12,884 nt of DNA from Pseudomonadota bacterium (GCA_023390055.1 JAEWDP010000142.1:1-12884), one strand, 5' to 3'; shown: positions 1 through 6,590, numbered from the stretch's first letter. The notes: generated by a model from the sequence alone, not told the origin. Program-made: numbers and translations.

Positions 1-135
1 GGATTAACCCTTGAGACATGTTGGCGTCTGCGCTTTTCCTTGCGGTGCGCGAAAGAGGCATTTCTTCCCCACCACGTCAGCTTCGCGCCAGCCGCAGGCG
101 ACATGATGGCCGTCGATACTATCTGTCGGAATCGG

Positions 136-972
136 ATGACCATGCCACTCTTGCCCCCGCTCTTGCGCAAAACCCTGACGCTTGCCGGTCTTTTTACCGC
201 AACAACGTCACTCGGTGGCTGCATTCTCGTCACCGACACCAGTCGCATGAACCCGGATGTCTTCGTTCAGGAAACTGCGCCGGTCTTCAATGTGGCTCCC
301 TATGCCACGCCACCAAGCAATCAGCCGTCACCCACGCCTGGTGCGATCCCGCAAAAACGCCAGCTTTATCCCACGCATTTCCACCAGACCTATCGGCAGA
401 CCTACGGCCTTCCGGTGTCCAATCCTGTGCATCGGGCCATGTATGGTAGCGTGCGTGACGAGGGGCGGACATTGCCTGCGATCCCATATTCCAGGATCGA
501 ACCACGGTTTCTTCGCCATGAGGTCTCCTACCAGACGCAGGAAGCGCCAGGCACGATCGTTGTCGATACCCGGGAGAACTACCTTTATCTGGTCCAGTCG
601 GAAGGCAGGGCGATCCGATATGGTGTCGGTCTCGGCAAGGACGGTTTTGCATGGTCTGGGCGTGGAACAGTTCAGTGGAAGGCGAAATGGCCCCGCTGGA
701 CACCACCAAGCGAAATGGTTGCCCGGCAGCCCGAACTGCGCCAGTTCGCAGCTTCCGAAGGAGGTGCCAATCCGGGTCTGAACAATCCGCTCGGTGCGCG
801 CGCGCTCTATATTTTCAAGGATGGCAAGGATACGCTTTACCGGGTTCACGGTACACCTGACTGGCAGTCGGTCGGAAAGGCAACGTCGTCTGGATGCGTG
901 CGCATGCTGAACCAGGACGTCATCGATCTTTATGAGCGGGTGCCAGCGTCTGCGTCGATTGTCGTAATCTGA
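136..972 (+). CDS. L,D-transpeptidase (YkuD family), Sec-type lipoprotein
   Basis: This is a predicted peptidoglycan L,D-transpeptidase, which makes 3-3 crosslinks or attaches proteins to the cell wall in the periplasm. With the ATG at 136 the protein has 278 residues. An N-terminal stretch with an Arg-Lys pair is followed by a hydrophobic segment and a lipobox (LGGC) with Cys29 as the lipidation site, so it is probably a lipoprotein. The YkuD domain covers about residues 139-278. It has His238 and, 16 residues later, the SSGCVRM motif with catalytic Cys254 and Arg256. A proline-rich linker of about 100 residues separates the lipid anchor from the domain. The frame stays open upstream to a TTG at 40, but only the 136 (or 142) start puts the signal peptide at the N-terminus. 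The ribosome site there is weak, so the start is uncertain. The C-terminal half closely resembles the gene at 1400-2113, which suggests tandem duplication. The family call is firm; the reaction subtype is open. Confidence 0.9.
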   Translation: MTMPLLPPLLRKTLTLAGLFTATTSLGGCILVTDTSRMNPDVFVQETAPVFNVAPYATPPSNQPSPTPGAIPQKRQLYPTHFHQTYRQTYGLPVSNPVHRAMYGSVRDEGRTLPAIPYSRIEPRFLRHEVSYQTQEAPGTIVVDTRENYLYLVQSEGRAIRYGVGLGKDGFAWSGRGTVQWKAKWPRWTPPSEMVARQPELRQFAASEGGANPGLNNPLGARALYIFKDGKDTLYRVHGTPDWQSVGKATSSGCVRMLNQDVIDLYERVPASASIVVI

Positions 973-1194
973 CCTTTCGTCCGGTTCAAAAATGAAGACG
1001 ATGCGATTGCTGCGTCGGTTACCACCTTCAGTGTTCGCAAGACCCCCTTTATGTGCGTTCAAGTTGGTTTTGGGGTCACCCTCCATCGCTGAAAATGGCC
1101 GCGTCAGTCATGCTTATTGTGGCGATCCGAGAGAAAATGCGGCCCAAGAAAGCATTGCCGGTAACGGTTTGTTCATTTTCTTTGCGACAAGGAA

Positions 1195-1214
1195 CCTGTC
1201 ACGAGCGTGACGGG
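1195..1214. repeat. Short tight inverted repeat, possible hairpin
   Basis: CCTGTCAC (1195-1202) and GTGACGGG (1207-1214) form an 8-bp stem with one G-T pair around a 4-base loop. The core GTCACG-AG-CGTGAC is perfectly symmetric. No T-run follows and it lies 220 bases past the upstream stop codon, so a simple terminator is unlikely. It could be a protein binding site or part of a transcript's secondary structure. Confidence 0.4.
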
Positions 1215-1331
1215 AACGACACTGACGTAAAGATGGCGGCCGTCTGCTCTCATCCATGGCCGTTTGGCCTGCAAAGCCGAATACGCCATGGCAGAATGCG
1301 TAAACGATCTTTGTGGTAGAGTGTCAGACAT

Positions 1332-1357
1332 GGAACCTTTCCGTTCCTGCCGCCGTT
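1332..1357 (+). promoter_or_regulatory. EcfG/RpoE2-type general stress promoter
   Basis: GGAAC (1332-1336) is followed by a 17-base spacer and CGTT (1354-1357). This is the consensus of promoters read by the alphaproteobacterial general stress sigma factor EcfG (RpoE2), GGAAC-N16/17-CGTT. Transcription would begin near 1365, giving a leader of about 35 bases before the ATG at 1400. Among the GGAAC/GTTCC sites I checked by eye in non-coding DNA, this was the only one with a correctly spaced partner. The placement and fit are seen directly; regulation by EcfG is inferred. Confidence 0.65.
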
Positions 1358-1399
1358 GAGCGGGCCTATCAAAATACCTAGTCGGGCGGTTACTATAAT

Positions 1400-2113
1400 A
1401 TGAACACCAAGACTTCCTATTCCCGTCGGAGCGTTCTGTCGCTTCTTGCGGTTGGTACAGCGTCGTCTCTCGTTGGCTGTGCGTCCAGTGGTGGCCCTCG
1501 TCCGGTGACCGCGGCGCCGGTTTCATTTGCTCCGCCGCCTCGGCTTCCTTCAGGTCGCTCACCGGAACTGGATGCGATGTACGGTACGGTCACCGATGGT
1601 GGTTTCGTCATTCCGGGCGTTCCCTATTGGGAAATCAATCCGCGCTATTATCGCCAGCGGGTCATTGACCCGACGGGTGAGCGTCCAGGAACGGTCGTTG
1701 TCGATACCGCATCGCGTTTCCTCTACCTTGTCGAGGCAGATGGCAGCGCCATGCGTTACGGCGTCGGCATCGGCCGCGAAGGGTTTGCGTGGGAAGGCGA
1801 GGGCGTCATTCAGTGGCGCCAGAAATGGCCGAAATGGACACCGCCGGCCGAGATGATTGCCCGCCAGCCACAGCTTGCGAAATATTCGGCAGAAAACGGT
1901 GGTCAGCCGCCCGGATTGAACAACCCTCTTGGTGCGCGTGCCCTCTATATCTTCAAGGATGGCAAAGACACGCTCTACCGTCTGCATGGCTCACCTGAAT
2001 GGAAGTCGATCGGTCGCGCGGTATCGTCCGGCTGTGTTCGTCTCATGAATCAGGACATTATTGATCTTTATGAGCGGGTTCCGACGAAAGCGCGCATCGT
2101 TGTCTGGCAGTAG
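1400..2113 (+). CDS. L,D-transpeptidase (YkuD family), Tat-type lipoprotein
   Basis: This 237-residue protein is a paralogue of the one encoded at 136-972. The N-terminus has a twin-arginine-like motif (SRRSVLSL, residues 8-15), a hydrophobic stretch and a lipobox (LVGC) with Cys27. It therefore looks like a lipoprotein exported folded by Tat, unlike its neighbour. The linker is short and proline-rich. The YkuD domain runs from about residue 97 to the end, with His196 and the SSGCVRL motif bearing Cys212 and Arg214. Both copies share near-identical stretches such as LNNPLGARALYIFKDGKDTL. The ATG at 1400 is the only start that preserves the signal sequence. The ribosome site is weak. An EcfG-type promoter sits 43 bases before the start codon. 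The product probably remodels the cell wall under stress; the family is firm and the Tat route is inferred from the motif. Confidence 0.92.
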   Translation: MNTKTSYSRRSVLSLLAVGTASSLVGCASSGGPRPVTAAPVSFAPPPRLPSGRSPELDAMYGTVTDGGFVIPGVPYWEINPRYYRQRVIDPTGERPGTVVVDTASRFLYLVEADGSAMRYGVGIGREGFAWEGEGVIQWRQKWPKWTPPAEMIARQPQLAKYSAENGGQPPGLNNPLGARALYIFKDGKDTLYRLHGSPEWKSIGRAVSSGCVRLMNQDIIDLYERVPTKARIVVWQ

Positions 2114-2129
2114 ATCCAGGATATCGCGA

Positions 2130-2600
2130 CTATTCGGCAGGCTGGTTTGTCAGCCTGTCGGTCAGGGCTAACAGCCCGTCACGCAAACTTTCTGCCTTTG
2201 CCTGGCTGCAGCCGGTTGCCGCTGCAATTGCCGTGTTGACGCGCGCGGCGTCGCCTTGCATTTCCCGCCCTTTCGCGGTCAGGGAGATCAGCACCTGTCG
2301 TTCGTCACGCTTGTTGCGGATCCGTATTACGAGCCCGGCCTGCTCCAGGCGCTTCAAAAGCGGCGAAAGTGTTCCTGAATCAAGCCCCAGCCTGTCACCG
2401 AGGACACGAACCGTCTGGCCGTCTTCTTCCCAAAGGACGAGCATCACCAGATATTGCGGATAGGTGAGCCCAAGCGGATCGAGGAGAGGCTTGTAGGCAC
2501 GCGTGAAGGCGTGCGCGGCGCTGTACACAGCAAAGCAGAGTTGTGTTTCCAGTTGATCGGGCCGCTTCCTGGTTTCCTTGGCGTCTCGGCATATCTGCAT
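2130..2600 (-). CDS. ohrR: OhrR, MarR-family organic hydroperoxide sensor and repressor
   Basis: This is a cytoplasmic winged-helix repressor of ohr that loses DNA binding when its cysteine is oxidised by organic peroxides. It has 156 residues, typical for the family. The reactive cysteine is Cys22 in the hallmark LCFAVYS segment, followed by the family motif LGLTYPQYLVMLVLWE at residues 43-58. The recognition helix lies at about 73-88 (DSGTLSPLLKRLE) and the wing contains NKRDER. A second cysteine at 131 sits where two-cysteine (Xanthomonas-type) OhrR proteins have the partner that forms the intersubunit disulfide. An extra Cys4 is present. The gene is divergent from ohr across 143 bases holding a dyad operator, so it probably represses both genes. 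Its stop codon is 16 bases from that of the convergent transpeptidase. The start codon at 2600 has only a weak ribosome site (GGGAAG), but it is the only ATG ahead of Cys22. Confidence 0.95.
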   Translation of the reverse strand: MQICRDAKETRKRPDQLETQLCFAVYSAAHAFTRAYKPLLDPLGLTYPQYLVMLVLWEEDGQTVRVLGDRLGLDSGTLSPLLKRLEQAGLVIRIRNKRDERQVLISLTAKGREMQGDAARVNTAIAAATGCSQAKAESLRDGLLALTDRLTNQPAE

Positions 2601-2673
2601 GGGCTTCCCTGACTTTCCACTGCTTTGACCTATCTACATTCTATCGCCGTTCGGGCATCGAAACAATGCGCAA

Positions 2674-2697
2674 AATTATATTGCGCGCAATTGAATT
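2674..2697. promoter_or_regulatory. Probable OhrR operator
   Basis: This is a 24-bp dyad between ohrR and ohr with 10 of 12 positions matched in each arm. The left arm is AATTATATTGCG and the right arm is CGCAATTGAATT, with ATTGCGCGCAAT at the core. AT-rich dyads containing CAATT are typical of OhrR sites. It overlaps a TATAAT sequence on the minus strand (2675-2680) and the likely -35 of ohr, so bound repressor would block both genes. Symmetry is seen directly; the bound protein is inferred from position. Confidence 0.75.
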
Positions 2698-2709
2698 ATG
2701 ATCTATGAA
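2681..2709 (+). promoter_or_regulatory. Possible ohr promoter
   Basis: TTGCGC (2681-2686) and TATGAA (2704-2709) are 17 bases apart, with the -35 inside the OhrR dyad. A second possible -10, TATGAT at 2697-2702, has no good -35. Transcription would start near 2716, about 28 bases before the ohr start codon. Confidence 0.4.
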
Positions 2710-2743
2710 GATGATGTCTTTGAAACCTTAAGGAGTGAAGACA

Positions 2744-3166
2744 ATGGCAATTCTCTACACCACAAAAGCTTCCGCCACGGGCGGACGCGCCGGTCGCGCA
2801 GTATCCGAAAACGGTGCTCTTGATGTCACGCTGACGGTTCCAAAAGAGCTGGGTGGCGATGGTGCTGCCGGTACCAATCCGGAACAACTGTTTGCAGCCG
2901 GCTATTCCGCCTGCTTCCTCGGGGCATTGAAAAATGTCGCCGGCAAGGAAAATGCAACAATCCCGGAAGATACGAAAGTGACAGCATCGGTGGGTATCGG
3001 TCCCCGTGATGATGGCACCGGCTTTGGCATCGAAGTATCCTTGCAGGTGGATATTCCAGGCATGGACAAGGCCAAGGCAGAAGACCTGGTGGCCAAGGCC
3101 CATATCGTGTGCCCTTATAGCCATGCCATGCGGACGTCGACGGAAGTTCCGGTCTCTCTGGCCTGA
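2744..3166 (+). CDS. ohr: Ohr, organic hydroperoxide reductase
   Basis: Ohr is a cytoplasmic thiol peroxidase of the OsmC/Ohr superfamily that reduces fatty acid and other organic hydroperoxides to alcohols, using lipoylated proteins as reductant. The protein has 140 residues, the usual length. It has the peroxidatic Cys57 in AAGYSACFLGAL and the resolving Cys123 in VCPYSHAMR. Arg17 in the GGRAGR segment and Glu47 in NPEQLF are in place for the conserved Arg-Glu pair that activates the cysteine. The ATG at 2744 is chosen because AAGGAG (2730-2735) lies 8 bases upstream; a GTG at 2735 is in frame but overlaps that ribosome site. It is divergent from ohrR and is expected to be induced by organic peroxides. 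A GC-rich hairpin follows the stop codon. Confidence 0.96.
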   Translation: MAILYTTKASATGGRAGRAVSENGALDVTLTVPKELGGDGAAGTNPEQLFAAGYSACFLGALKNVAGKENATIPEDTKVTASVGIGPRDDGTGFGIEVSLQVDIPGMDKAKAEDLVAKAHIVCPYSHAMRTSTEVPVSLA

Positions 3167-3182
3167 GTGATTGCGCAAGAAG

Positions 3183-3202
3183 GGGGGGAGGGTGCTTCCC
3201 CC
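3183..3202 (+). terminator. GC-rich hairpin after ohr
   Basis: GGGGGGAG (3183-3190) pairs with CTTCCCCC (3195-3202) around a GGTG loop, 8 bp with one G-T pair. It starts 16 bases after the ohr stop codon, in the gap between convergent ohr and the MarR gene. There is no T-run on the plus strand, so terminator strength is uncertain. Read from the other strand, it is followed by a short T-rich stretch (CCTTCTT). Confidence 0.5.
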
Positions 3203-3269
3203 TGATGGTGCCTAAGGTTGATGGCGTCCGCATTCGTACCTGAAGGCTCCTGATGGATCCTTTCCATTT

Positions 3270-3704
3270 CTAGTCGCTGATCGACTTCAAGCTATTGCGA
3301 AGTGGTGCAAGCCGCTCGCCGAGTTCATCGTCAATGTCTTCGTGAACGCGTGTCCAGATCGGCAGGGCGTTCAAGAGTAACGTGGTTCCCTCCTGCGTCA
3401 GTTTCGTCAGCCGACTGCGTCGATCCGTCGGGTCCGGCATGACTTCCACCAGCCCTCTTCGTACCAGAACCTTGATGGCTGCCGTCAAGGTCGTGCGATC
3501 CATCGCAAGCAGATCAGCAACAGGTCGCATTGGAACGGGTTCGGGACGATTGAGCGCCATCATGAGCGAGAACTGGCCGTTCGTCAGGTCAAGTGGTTTC
3601 AGTGCGTTGTCAAAGCGACGGGCGAGTGCCCGTGCAGCACGCTGCGTGTGGAGGCAAAGACATGTATCGCGTACGTGGAGGGTTGTCGAAAAGGGAATCA
3701 TCAT
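3270..3704 (-). CDS. MarR-family transcriptional regulator
   Basis: This is a winged-helix DNA-binding regulator with 144 residues from the ATG at 3704. The frame extends to an ATG at 3716. There AAGGA directly abuts the start codon with no spacing, and the codon lies inside the likely promoter, so the inner ATG (3704 or 3701) is more credible. The N-terminal helix carries a close cysteine pair, Cys15 and Cys17 (TCLCL), ahead of the QRAARALARRFDNAL helix. The recognition helix is around residues 69-84 (DRTTLTAAIKVLVRR) and the wing contains DPTDRRSR. It is divergent from the DUF899 gene across a strong palindrome, so it probably controls itself and that gene. The cysteine pair suggests, but does not prove, redox sensing. 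It is a separate subfamily from the OhrR at 2130-2600, lacking the LCFAVYS and YPQYL signatures. Confidence 0.9.
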   Translation of the reverse strand: MMIPFSTTLHVRDTCLCLHTQRAARALARRFDNALKPLDLTNGQFSLMMALNRPEPVPMRPVADLLAMDRTTLTAAIKVLVRRGLVEVMPDPTDRRSRLTKLTQEGTTLLLNALPIWTRVHEDIDDELGERLAPLRNSLKSISD

Positions 3705-3709
3705 GTGAT

Positions 3710-3750
3710 TTGACATTCCTTATTTACGTTGATATCAACCTAAATGTCAA
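3710..3750. promoter_or_regulatory. Divergent promoter and palindromic operator (MarR / DUF899)
   Basis: The centre is the perfect 12-bp palindrome GTTGATATCAAC (3728-3739). It extends outward to a 24-bp dyad (3722-3745) with one mismatch per arm (ATTTA and TAAAT flanks). TTGACA occurs on the plus strand at 3710-3715, followed 17 bases later by TATCAA (3733-3738). TTGACA also occurs on the minus strand at 3745-3750, with a poorer -10 (TAAATA, 3721-3726). Both promoters thus overlap the dyad. This is a classic layout for a MarR repressor acting on its own gene and the divergent one; binding is inferred. Confidence 0.75.
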
Positions 3751-3766
3751 GATGAGGAGGAGCATC

Positions 3767-4513
3767 ATGAACGACGTTATCTCACTGGAAAACTCCGTCG
3801 TATCCCGCGACGAGTGGCTCAAGGCGCGCGCTGATCTGCTCGCCCTCGAAAAGGAGGAGACAAGGCTGCGCGACAAGGTGAGGGCGAAGCGGCGCGCACT
3901 TGCCTGGGTCAAGATGGACAAGGACTATCTTTTTCAGGCGCCGGATGGAGAAATGCGGCTTGCGGATCTCTTTGACGGCCGCAGCCAGCTTCTTGTCTAT
4001 CATTTCATGCTCGGTCCGGACTGGGATGCCGGATGCACCGGCTGCTCTTTCCTGTCAGACCATATCGATGGCGCACTGGTGCATCTGAACAATCATGATG
4101 TCACCTATGTCGCGGTCTCGCGTGCGCCCATCGACAAGATCGAGGCCTATCGCAAGCGCATGGGATGGAAATTCCCCTGGGTTTCTTCCTTTGGTTCGGA
4201 CTTCAATTTCGACTTTCATGTTTCCTTTACGAGTGATGATCTGTCGAGCGACAGTGTCGTTTATAATTATGCCGAGATCCCTCGGGCAGACGCAAACGAT
4301 GAACTGCCCGGCCTGACCGCGTTCTACAGGAACGCGAAGGGAGAAATATTCCATACCTATTCGAGCTATGCCCGTGGCGGGGAAGAGATGATCGGGACAC
4401 TGATGATGCTTGATCGCGCACCTTTGGGCCGCAATGAAAGTTCGACAATGGACTTTGTTAAGCGCCATGATGAATACGCGCCCGTTGGTACAAAAACATC
4501 CTCCTGCCACTGA
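3767..4513 (+). CDS. DUF899 family thioredoxin-like protein
   Basis: This 248-residue cytoplasmic protein belongs to the DUF899 family, which is predicted to have a thioredoxin-like fold; the function is not established. The N-terminal 45 residues are helical and highly charged (EKEETRLRDKVRAKRR). The core starts with the sheet containing LLVYHFMLGPDW, followed by the CxxC motif Cys90-Thr-Gly-Cys93 (GCTGCSFLSDH), placed as in thioredoxins and peroxiredoxins. Later landmarks are VSRAPIDKIEAYRKRMGW and a C-terminal segment GEIFHTYSSYARGGE with conserved aromatic and Tyr/Ser residues. No signal peptide or membrane segment is visible. The ATG at 3767 has an excellent ribosome site (GAGGAGG at 3754-3760). 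It is probably controlled by the divergent MarR regulator. A thiol-based redox role fits the CxxC and the neighbouring ohr genes but is an inference. Confidence 0.92.
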   Translation: MNDVISLENSVVSRDEWLKARADLLALEKEETRLRDKVRAKRRALAWVKMDKDYLFQAPDGEMRLADLFDGRSQLLVYHFMLGPDWDAGCTGCSFLSDHIDGALVHLNNHDVTYVAVSRAPIDKIEAYRKRMGWKFPWVSSFGSDFNFDFHVSFTSDDLSSDSVVYNYAEIPRADANDELPGLTAFYRNAKGEIFHTYSSYARGGEEMIGTLMMLDRAPLGRNESSTMDFVKRHDEYAPVGTKTSSCH

Positions 4514-4516
4514 TAG

Positions 4517-4535
4517 GGGACGGGTGATCCGTCTC
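4517..4535 (+). terminator. Weak hairpin after the DUF899 gene
   Basis: A 7-bp stem with one G-T pair (GGGACGG with CCGTCTC) encloses the loop GTGAT, starting 3 bases after the stop codon. No T-run follows, so it is at best a weak or Rho-assisted terminator. Confidence 0.3.
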
Positions 4536-4758
4536 AGCCAGGGGTAATGGGTTCATGGCCGCGGAAGTGGCAAGATCATGAGCCGATGAGAAATCCGGCG
4601 ACCTTGTTCTCGACCGTGATCCAGGCAAGTCAAGGTCAGTCCCGCTGAAGAGGTTTGATGATGAGCCACCCGCCAGCCATCACCTGCATGGCCGGATGTC
4701 GGCTGATTTATTCGAGACCTTCAATCAACAGACGCCACGATGTGGCAGGAGACATGAA

Positions 4759-5574
4759 ATGCAGCAGTCAACGACAGAAACGCTAAGCGCAATCCATGGG
4801 AAATTCATCTGGTGTGAGCTGATGACGTCTGACACGGAGGCGGCGGGTGCCTTTTATGCCTCTGTTGTCGGCTGGAATGTCTCCGAAATCCCGATGGACG
4901 ACCCTGCACAGACCTATCATCTTTTTGAGATCGGCAAGGGAGACAAGTGCCCGGGCATTGGCGGGATGATGACATTTCCAGAAGAGCTGGAAGGACAATT
5001 GCCCCCGAACTGGACCGGTTATGTTGCCGTGGATGATGTTGACCAGTCCGCGCGCGATTTTGTCGCTCATGGTGGCAGCATCAAGCGACCACCTGAAGAT
5101 ATCCCGGGTGTCGGGCGGTTCGCGGTCGTTGCGGATCCGCATGGAGCGGTACTGTGCATCATGACCCCTTTGCCAATGGATGACATGCCGGAGCCACCGC
5201 CTGAGGGGAGCGCCGGGACTGTTGGCTGGCGCGAGCTTTACGCTGGCAATCTGGAAGAGGCCTTCGCCTTTTACGGCAAGGTCTTTGGCTGGACCAAGGA
5301 TCATGATTTCGCAATGGGTGCGATGGGTGCCTATCGGATCTTTGCAGAACATGGCAAGGCAATCGGCGGGATGATGACCAGACCGGAAAACGTGCCGGTT
5401 CCCTGCTGGGCCTATTACTTCAATGTCGATGGCCTGAAGGCGGCGATGGACCGGGTCCGCTCCGGTGGCGGAAACGTCCTCAACGGGCCGATGCCCGTAC
5501 CGGGCGGATCCTGGATTGCCCAATGCACTGATCCACAAGGAGCCTTCTTCTGCCTCGTGTCGACAAAGACATAG
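4759..5574 (+). CDS. Two-domain VOC (glyoxalase/bleomycin resistance fold) protein
   Basis: This 271-residue protein contains two VOC modules in tandem, at residues 14-136 and 154-268. Each has the typical opening (KFIWCELMTSD with AFYASVVGW; GWRELYAGN with AFYGKVFGW) and the typical closing strand (VADPHGAVLCIM; CTDPQGAFFCLV). The linker between them is proline-rich. Such proteins are usually small cytoplasmic metalloenzymes or ligand-binding proteins; this two-domain arrangement resembles the family of mycobacterial antigen Cfp30B. Substrate cannot be told from the sequence. Glu20 and Glu159 at the equivalent position in each domain are candidate metal ligands. The start at 4759 is chosen because AGGAG (4747-4751) lies 7 bases upstream and homologous domains begin right after it; the frame is open further upstream to 4696 without a ribosome site. 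No terminator is obvious before the channel gene 163 bases on. Confidence 0.88.
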   Translation: MQQSTTETLSAIHGKFIWCELMTSDTEAAGAFYASVVGWNVSEIPMDDPAQTYHLFEIGKGDKCPGIGGMMTFPEELEGQLPPNWTGYVAVDDVDQSARDFVAHGGSIKRPPEDIPGVGRFAVVADPHGAVLCIMTPLPMDDMPEPPPEGSAGTVGWRELYAGNLEEAFAFYGKVFGWTKDHDFAMGAMGAYRIFAEHGKAIGGMMTRPENVPVPCWAYYFNVDGLKAAMDRVRSGGGNVLNGPMPVPGGSWIAQCTDPQGAFFCLVSTKT

Positions 5575-5737
5575 GCAAGAATGTAAAAAATGCGTGGAAG
5601 GACGGCTTAGCCGGTCCGCCGGAAAATTGCCGGACGGCAGGGCACAAGATCGCGCCGTGTTCGAAAAGACCGTGCAGTCGGCCTCAGTGAGCGACTGGAT
5701 CCTTGAAGCCTGCGATACTCCTGTTATCTTCCGTGAA

Positions 5738-6538
5738 ATGGCTCTTTATCGCACCAGTTCCACCGTCACGCCGAAGATCCAGAGCCTGCGGCTCTTCTTG
5801 CAACGTTTGGAATGGGGCAGGGACACCACCGCTCTGCGCTGGCAGGCAGGCTTTGCCGTCATTGATGTGGCGATCCTTGCCTTCTTTCTTTTTGGCCCCT
5901 ATTTGCGCGAGGGTCCGTCATATCTCATCATCGATTATCTTGTAGCCGCCTGGATCGTGATGGAGCTGACGGCAAGGGCGATTGCTGCTCCAAACTGGAA
6001 AAAGTTTTCGCGTCGCTGGATGACATGGATCGACATTGTCATTTTGGCCACGCTGCTCTTTCCCGAAGTCCTCTACAACTTCGCCTTCTTGCGTGTCATG
6101 CGTCTGTGGGCAATCGGTTACAGCCCGCTATTGCGCGAAGGCTTGCGTCGGACGGGCTACTCCGAGCTTCGTGACGTCATTCGCGCCGTTCTCAATTTCC
6201 TGGTTTTCCTCTTTGTCGTGACCGGCTTTGTCTACACGAGCTTCTTCTACCATCAGACCGGCCTGGAGGGATTTGTCGATGCACTCTATTTCACGGTTGC
6301 AGCGATTACCACGACGGGCTTTGGCGACATCACGCTGCCGGGATCACTTGGCAAGCTGACATCTGTCGCAACGATGATCATCGGGGTATCGCTGTTTGTC
6401 CGGCTCGCACAGGCGATCGTGCGGCCCTACAAGATAACGTTTCCATGCCCGAAATGCGGCCTTCAGCGTCACGATACCGACGCGGTTCACTGCAAGGCCT
6501 GCGGCGAAGTGCTGAAAATCCCCGACGAAGGCAATTGA
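5738..6538 (+). CDS. Six-helix K+-channel-like protein with C-terminal zinc ribbon
   Basis: This is an inner-membrane ion channel subunit of 266 residues. Predicted helices are S1 35-54, S2 62-84, S3 94-114, S4 115-132, S5 147-170 and S6 206-229. A pore loop at 181-199 contains the selectivity filter TTGFGD (192-197), a variant of TVGYGD. The S4 region has only scattered arginines (119, 122, 133, 137, 138), so voltage sensing is doubtful. After S6 the cytoplasmic tail carries a zinc ribbon, CPKCG (Cys237, Cys240) and CKACG (Cys252, Cys255). The likely subunit assembly is a tetramer. The start is uncertain: the ATG at 5738 begins a compact N-terminus but lacks a strong ribosome site; an in-frame GTG at 5657 would add 27 residues. 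The zinc ribbon could sense metal or redox state or bind a partner. Channel identity is firm; ion and gating are inferred. Confidence 0.88.
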   Translation: MALYRTSSTVTPKIQSLRLFLQRLEWGRDTTALRWQAGFAVIDVAILAFFLFGPYLREGPSYLIIDYLVAAWIVMELTARAIAAPNWKKFSRRWMTWIDIVILATLLFPEVLYNFAFLRVMRLWAIGYSPLLREGLRRTGYSELRDVIRAVLNFLVFLFVVTGFVYTSFFYHQTGLEGFVDALYFTVAAITTTGFGDITLPGSLGKLTSVATMIIGVSLFVRLAQAIVRPYKITFPCPKCGLQRHDTDAVHCKACGEVLKIPDEGN

Positions 6539-6590
6539 GACTGGAGCAGACGCAAGAACCACCCTATGGACCAGTTCTCACCCGGCCGGT

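Larger units (their letters stand above)
973..1399. other. 427-bp non-coding gap between the two transpeptidases
   Basis: I see no convincing gene here: the open frames are short, have no good ribosome site and encode no recognisable protein. The right-hand part carries an EcfG-type promoter (1332-1357). The middle carries a tight inverted repeat (1195-1214). The rest shows no structure I can name. Confidence 0.6.

Noticed and set aside
328..1086. Long open frame on the minus strand opposite the first transpeptidase
   Set aside because: It lies antisense to a gene with clear catalytic motifs, has no recognisable protein features and reflects GC-rich codon bias. Similar antisense frames over the VOC gene (4783-5538) and the reductase (9503-10039) were dropped for the same reason.
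1254..1292. CCATGGC and GCCATGG inverted pair
   Set aside because: Both arms are built on the self-symmetric CCATGG, so the match is cheap, and the 24-base spacing gives no clear structure.
992..1319. Short open frames in the transpeptidase gap
   Set aside because: No ribosome site, no recognisable protein features, and overlapping frames of equal quality.
1394..1399. A perfect TATAAT just before the second transpeptidase start
   Set aside because: It ends at the base before the ATG, so transcription from it would begin inside the gene, and no -35 lies at the right distance. The EcfG-type site upstream explains the start better.
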